A stretch of 21,807 nucleotides of DNA from DASQHM01 sp035632095 (GTDB lineage Bacteria > Pseudomonadota > Alphaproteobacteria > Ferrovibrionales > Ferrovibrionaceae), in NCBI GenBank assembly GCA_035632095.1, contig DASQHM010000212.1:1-21807 (forward strand), read 5' to 3'. Position 1 is the stretch's first letter, and each line of letters starts with the position of its first letter. Made by a program: the position numbers and the translations under genes. Below are positions 21,413 through 21,807 of this stretch, piece after piece. A model generated the notes under the pieces. The model had not been told where the DNA came from and ran no database searches. It worked only from the letters and a program-made list of their open reading frames with translations.

Positions 21413-21807
21413 TCCGCCGTGGTGCCTCCGTCCACCGCAAGGATCACGCCGGTGATGAAGCTCGCCGCGTCGGAGGCGAGAAACGCCACCGCGTTGGCGA
21501 TCTCCTCCGGCGCGGCAAAGCGCCCCATCGGCACGCCGCTGCGGTAGGTCTCCGCCGACGAGCTTTTGAAATGCGCCGGATAGCGCTGGGCCAGGCCTCG
21601 AATCACGTCGCCCAGCATGGCGGTGTCGGTGCTGCCGGGCGCGATGCAATTGCAGCGGATGCCGTGCGCCGCCCAATCCAGCGCGGCGCTGCGGGTCAGT
21701 TGCGCCAGGGCGGCCTTGCTGGCGCCGTATGCCGCGCTGAAGCGCCGGCCGATGAAAGCTTGGTCGCTGGCGATATTGACGATGGCGCCGGATTTGCGCG
21801 CGATCAT
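21409..21807 (-). CDS. Short-chain dehydrogenase/reductase, N-terminus beyond window
   Basis: The last 132 residues of a second SDR are present; the cofactor-binding half lies outside the window. Visible are the catalytic serine in IVNIASDQAF, the YxxxK as AYGASKAAL, CIAPGSTDTAML after it, and the usual ending ASFITGVILAVDGGTTAE. The ATG at the window edge is an internal methionine, not the start. The sequence differs clearly from the neighbouring SDR, so this is not a recent duplication. It is translationally coupled to it by a 4-bp overlap. Confidence 0.92.
   Translation of the reverse strand: MIARKSGAIVNIASDQAFIGRRFSAAYGASKAALAQLTRSAALDWAAHGIRCNCIAPGSTDTAMLGDVIRGLAQRYPAHFKSSSAETYRSGVPMGRFAAPEEIANAVAFLASDAASFITGVILAVDGGTTAE

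Overview
The window is a GC-rich chromosomal segment from an alphaproteobacterium, most likely of the order Hyphomicrobiales (Rhizobiales). The assignment rests on two gene orders typical of that group: dapF-mtaB-ftsY followed by a YciB/septation-type membrane protein, and ffh-rpsP-rimM-trmD-rplS leading into leuC, leuD and leuB. No genus can be named from the sequence alone.

Layout. Positions 1-2376 (+) hold the end of an SsuB/TauB-type ABC ATPase, its permease and an FAD-dependent oxidoreductase, all overlapping. Positions 2395-4044 (-) encode a secreted Sel1-repeat protein. Positions 4216-5944 (+) encode a GlxA-type AraC regulator and an isonitrile-hydratase-like DJ-1/PfpI enzyme, followed by a NUDIX hydrolase (5996-6538, +). 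Positions 6553-10672 (-) carry dapF, mtaB and ftsY, joined by ATGA overlaps, then a 498-bp spacer with a 19-residue lysine-rich micro-ORF, then a YciB-like gene. A HigBA-type toxin-antitoxin pair (10789-11396, +) sits between the divergent dapF and ffh genes. From 11732 to 19190 (+) run ffh, rpsP, rimM, trmD, rplS, leuC, a DUF2459-like gene, leuD and leuB. A second, unrelated HigBA pair (19227-19915, -) follows, then an operon of two short-chain dehydrogenases and a 2-hydroxychromene-2-carboxylate isomerase-like protein (20034-21807, -; first gene cut by the window end).

How the genes work together. FtsY and Ffh are the two GTPases of co-translational membrane targeting; rpsP, rimM, trmD and rplS serve ribosome and tRNA maturation; leuC, leuD and leuB carry out the last steps before ketoleucine formation. 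DapF serves lysine and peptidoglycan synthesis.

Most notable points. The essential ffh gene has an in-frame TAA at codon 109, inside the P-loop, where family members have glutamine. The toxin genes have palindromic operators laid over their promoters. Six transcription-unit heads have a -10-like hexamer only 5-8 nt before the start codon, suggesting leaderless mRNAs. A tiny lysine-only-type peptide with a textbook ribosome binding site lies between ftsY and the YciB-like gene. I found no clearly new multi-gene system, no CRISPR array, no tRNA or rRNA gene and no insertion sequence.
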